NCBI RefSeq assembly: GCF_030271515.1
Contig: NZ_JASCXI010000003.1
Location: 1-64,000, forward strand
DNA length: 64,000 nt
Direction of reading: 5' to 3'
From: Erythrobacter oryzae
GTDB taxonomy: Bacteria; Pseudomonadota; Alphaproteobacteria; Sphingomonadales; Sphingomonadaceae
Below, one piece after another: positions 61,912 to 64,000 of the stretch (the first letter of the stretch is position 1; the number at the start of each line of letters is the position of its first letter). The position numbers and the translations under genes were made by a program. Under the pieces are notes generated by a model. The model worked only from the letters and a program-made list of their open reading frames with translations, did no database searches and was not told the DNA's origin.

Positions 61912-63105
61912 TTAGTCCTTACTGCCGCGCTGCCATTGCAGATAGACGCCAATGTCCTCGGCGAAGGGCTTCTGGCTCTGGTAGAAGCGCATCAGGCGGC
62001 TCATCTTGAGCTCGCCGCCGACATTGTCGATCACCGCGATCCCGCACAGGCGCTCGCGGCTGTTGACCTCGTCCATCCTGACCTCGATCTCGGGCTGGCC
62101 CGGGATGTTGAGGCGCACGACGCCATCGGTCGAAGCCCAGTCGGGCGCACCCTCATAGATCAGCGCGAAGACGCCGATGCGGCGGATGTAGTCGAAATAC
62201 TGGCCGTTGACGCGGATCGTCTCTCCGGCCGCAACCGCGCCGGTGCGGTCGTCGCCCGACAGCTCGATGAAGGGCGGCTGGTGGTAGGAACCGAAGCTCC
62301 TACCCAGCGCCTGGATGCAGCCTGCACCCATGCCGTCGGCCATCTCGAAGATGACGCCCAAGTCGAGGTCGAGCTGCTGGGTGCCGCCGAAGAAGCCCTT
62401 CTTCTGGGTGCGCGCGGTCCAGTTGAGGTTGAGCACGATCTCGCCGAAGGAATTGCCCTGCTTCTTCAGGCTGACCGAGGAATTGCCCTTGTCGAGGCTG
62501 ATCTTCTTGAGGCTGATCGGCGCAGCTGGCGGCGGGGGCGGAGGCGGAGGCGGCGGCGGGGGTGCCGGCGGCGGAGGCGGGGGCGGCGGTGCGGGCGCAG
62601 GGGCGGGTTCTTCCACCTCGCCGCCGAAATGCCCGATCAGCGCGGCGAGCCCGCCCGCAAAGCCTGCGGCAATCGTGCCGATCTTCCAGCCCGACGAATG
62701 GCGATAGATTTCCGCCAGCATCACCGCCTTTTCATTGGTGAGCGCGGCCGCGGCATCGAAGCTCGCCTTGCCGCCGTCGATCGTCACCATCAGCGGACGG
62801 CTCTCGCCGACGCTGCGGCTGTCATGCGTCGCGGTGAAGACGATGCGGTCGATATTCGCGGGCAGGCGGTCGAGCTCGAGCGTGAAGGTGGCGGTGTTGC
62901 CCGCGCTCGCCATGCGCACCTCGCCGGCCGGGGTCGCGGGGTTGGAGAACAGCACGACGTAGCGATCGTCGCCGATCTTCTGCCCCGGCTCGAGGCCGAA
63001 GGCGGCAATGTCGATGCCATCGAGGCCGAATTCGACCTTCACCTCGCAATTGCTGGCGACGCCGAGGTCGGACAGCGAGCGCTTTTCCCCACGTTGCAGC
63101 TGCAT
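61912..63105 (-). CDS. Double TerD-domain protein with polyproline linker
   Basis: 397 residues. First TerD domain (about 1-165; VKVEFGLDGIDIAAFGLEPG, VMLAEIYRHSSGWKIGTIAA) lacks the acidic calcium loop; a Pro/Ala linker (residues about 166-197, with long Pro runs) follows; second TerD domain (about 198-395; ISLKKISLDKGNSSVSLKKQ, QLDLDLGVIFEMADGMGAGC, SGDDRTGAVAAGETIRVNGQ) retains part of the metal loop. Start at 63105; the reading frame is open to 63252 but that part lacks homology and overlaps the upstream gene. May act as a scaffold linking TerD partners. Confidence 0.88.
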   Translation of the reverse strand: MQLQRGEKRSLSDLGVASNCEVKVEFGLDGIDIAAFGLEPGQKIGDDRYVVLFSNPATPAGEVRMASAGNTATFTLELDRLPANIDRIVFTATHDSRSVGESRPLMVTIDGGKASFDAAAALTNEKAVMLAEIYRHSSGWKIGTIAAGFAGGLAALIGHFGGEVEEPAPAPAPPPPPPPPAPPPPPPPPPPPPAAPISLKKISLDKGNSSVSLKKQGNSFGEIVLNLNWTARTQKKGFFGGTQQLDLDLGVIFEMADGMGAGCIQALGRSFGSYHQPPFIELSGDDRTGAVAAGETIRVNGQYFDYIRRIGVFALIYEGAPDWASTDGVVRLNIPGQPEIEVRMDEVNSRERLCGIAVIDNVGGELKMSRLMRFYQSQKPFAEDIGVYLQWQRGSKD

Positions 63106-63170
63106 GCGAATATGCTCCAGGTCTTGAATGGCGGGCGCGTCTCTCGCGCGCGGGCCGGGACAGGTTGAGG

Positions 63171-63752
63171 TTACAGGATGGCGCGCGCGGGCGCGGTGAG
63201 ATCGTGGACGGTGCGCCCCGAGGTGCGCTCGCCGATCGCCTTGAAGTCCCACTGGCCGCCCGCGCGCGAAAGCCGCGCGAGGATCAGCCCGGTGTGCGGG
63301 CCCGAATCCGAGATGTCGAAGCGCGCGAGCTCGCGCCCGCTCTTCTTGTCGACCACCCGGCCGAAGGCATTGGCGACCTTGTCGAAGGTCTGCCCGCGGA
63401 AGCTGTTCACGGTGAGGACGATGTGCTCGACCCGCGCATCGAGGCGGTCGAGTTCGATGGCGATACTCTCGTCATCGCCGTCACCTTCGCCGGTGAGGTT
63501 GTCGCCGCTGTGACGGATCGTGCCCGCCGCATTGGCGAGCTTGCCGAACCACACCTGTTCGAGCACGGCCTTGTCGCCATCGAAGGTGATGCACGAGGCA
63601 TCGAGGTCGATATCCCCGCCGCCGCCGAACATGCCGCCGAACAGGCCTTTCTTGGCGACGTCCCAGCCCACCCCGAGGCTGATCTGGGACAGCCCGTGCG
63701 GGGCCTCCTTGGCGAGGCTGACCGACTGGCTCTTCTGGAGCGAAATTCCCAC
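63171..63752 (-). CDS. TerD family protein, first gene of the operon
   Basis: 193 residues. MGISLQKSQSVSLAKEAPHG, SQISLGVGWDVAKKGLFGGM, IDLDASCITFDGD, and [13 protein letters not shown] with the acidic metal-binding loop intact; then RGQTFDKVANAFGRVVDKKS. The glycine-rich insertion (GLFGGMFGGGGD) is unlike the tandem copies. Nearest to the predicted promoter (63794-63822). Ends 65 bases before the double TerD gene. Confidence 0.94.
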   Translation of the reverse strand: MGISLQKSQSVSLAKEAPHGLSQISLGVGWDVAKKGLFGGMFGGGGDIDLDASCITFDGDKAVLEQVWFGKLANAAGTIRHSGDNLTGEGDGDDESIAIELDRLDARVEHIVLTVNSFRGQTFDKVANAFGRVVDKKSGRELARFDISDSGPHTGLILARLSRAGGQWDFKAIGERTSGRTVHDLTAPARAIL

Positions 63753-63775
63753 TGATCCCCCGTGACGCTGCGAAC

Positions 63776-63792
63776 TGTCCCGAACCGGGACA
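63776..63792. promoter_or_regulatory. Palindrome at the predicted Ter operon start site
   Basis: TGTCCCG-AAC-CGGGACA, a perfect 7+3+7 inverted repeat one base downstream of the predicted -10 box, spanning the expected transcription start. Position suggests a repressor operator; a transcript hairpin is the alternative. Confidence 0.55.
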
Positions 63793-63793
63793 G

Positions 63794-63822
63794 GGTATCC
63801 CCGAAGGCCCGAGGGGTGTCAA
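63794..63822 (-). promoter_or_regulatory. Sigma-70-like promoter of the Ter operon
   Basis: TTGACA (63817-63822), 17 bases, GATACC (63794-63799) on the minus strand, about 42 bases upstream of the first TerD gene. The -35 box is a full consensus; -10 is imperfect. Confidence 0.6.
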
Positions 63823-63901
63823 CCCTGCGCCCGTGGGGATTGCTTGGGGGTTAGTGTTGTTATCCTTACGTTTTCATTAAGATGGCGAAGCGAAAATCGG
63901 G

Positions 63902-64000
63902 TTATCCGATAGACTTTACGCGGCGGCCCGCGTGGTTCTCGATCACCGCGATGGCATCGCGCATTGCGCGCACCTTGCCGATCTGGGTGTCGCTGCCCCA
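63902..64000 (-). CDS. C-terminal fragment of an unidentified protein
   Basis: Open frame entering from the right edge, 32 residues and a TAA stop. The visible end includes GKVRAMRDAIAVIENHAGRR, basic and helical. I do not recognise it. It is separated from the Ter operon start by about 150 bases carrying the promoter and palindrome, so it is the end of an upstream same-strand gene. Confidence 0.5.
   Translation of the reverse strand, partial: WGSDTQIGKVRAMRDAIAVIENHAGRRVKSIG

Noticed and set aside
62530..62590. Polyproline-coding tract suspected as a frameshift or assembly artefact.
   Set aside because: Frame is open and both flanking parts are TerD-like in the same frame, so it is a genuine linker.
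1..64000. CRISPR arrays, insertion sequences, prophage or toxin-antitoxin pairs.
   Set aside because: No regular repeats, transposase or integrase motifs, or typical small overlapping toxin gene pairs were found on reading both strands.

Overview
The window is high-GC (roughly 65-70% by eye), densely packed chromosomal DNA. Gene content, TonB-dependent receptors and protein style point to an alphaproteobacterium of the Sphingomonadales, most likely Erythrobacteraceae (inference; no 16S gene is present). No rRNA, insertion sequence, prophage or CRISPR array was found. There is one tRNA gene, tRNA-Gly(GCC).

Region 1 (1-26969) is a flagellar locus. A minus-strand block flbD-like/fliE-fliF-fliG-fliH-fliI-fliJ (export gate ATPase, MS ring and switch) lies divergent from flagellin fliC. 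A 13-gene minus-strand operon flgBCDEFGHIJKL-motAB encodes rod, hook, rings, junction proteins and stator. Divergent from it is a MotA/TolQ-like gene with a truncated MotB-like partner, and convergent with those a GGDEF protein. Then follow flgA, flgM-flgN and an operon of a soluble lytic transglycosylase, flhA and fliA. I read three strong sigma-54 (-24/-12) promoters (upstream of flgB, flgA and the transglycosylase operon), two matching sigma-28 promoters (fliC, flgM), and three copies of a 16-bp palindrome CGGCAAANNNCTGCCG next to the flbD-like gene and the flgB promoter. Together they suggest a hierarchy: sigma-54 plus the FlbD-like activator drives the hook-basal body and fliA; FliA then drives flagellin and its own anti-sigma factor FlgM. 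Axial proteins are unusually compact (FlgE 270, FlgD 109, FliC 275, FlgJ 98 residues).

Region 2 (26986-53006) is metabolic and housekeeping: a secreted PD40-amidohydrolase, a bile acid:sodium symporter-family carrier, an acyl-CoA dehydrogenase/APH kinase/aldehyde dehydrogenase cluster resembling the Lva 4-hydroxyacid pathway (with LvaA and LvaB apparently fused), a glutathione transferase, methylthioadenosine phosphorylase, a LON-domain protein with a thioredoxin-TPR protein, two TonB receptors (one with a His/Glu-rich loop and a palindromic operator), dCTP deaminase, an Arr-type rifampin ADP-ribosyltransferase, an EEP hydrolase, a chlorite dismutase-family protein and a short PutA.

Region 3 (53003-63900) is a minus-strand Ter stress operon: TerD, a double TerD with a polyproline linker, a DUF475/TerC membrane protein, two tandem TerDs, a TerD-like/trypsin-like protease fusion, a TRSP-type phosphoribosyltransferase, a HAD phosphatase, a StiP-family phosphoribosyltransferase, a CitE-like lyase, a TelA-like protein and two small uncharacterised proteins. 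It has a sigma-70-like promoter with a perfect palindrome at the predicted start site. This is the most system-like accessory module in the window: a predicted calcium/metal-sensing layer joined to a small-molecule biosynthesis cassette and a built-in protease.
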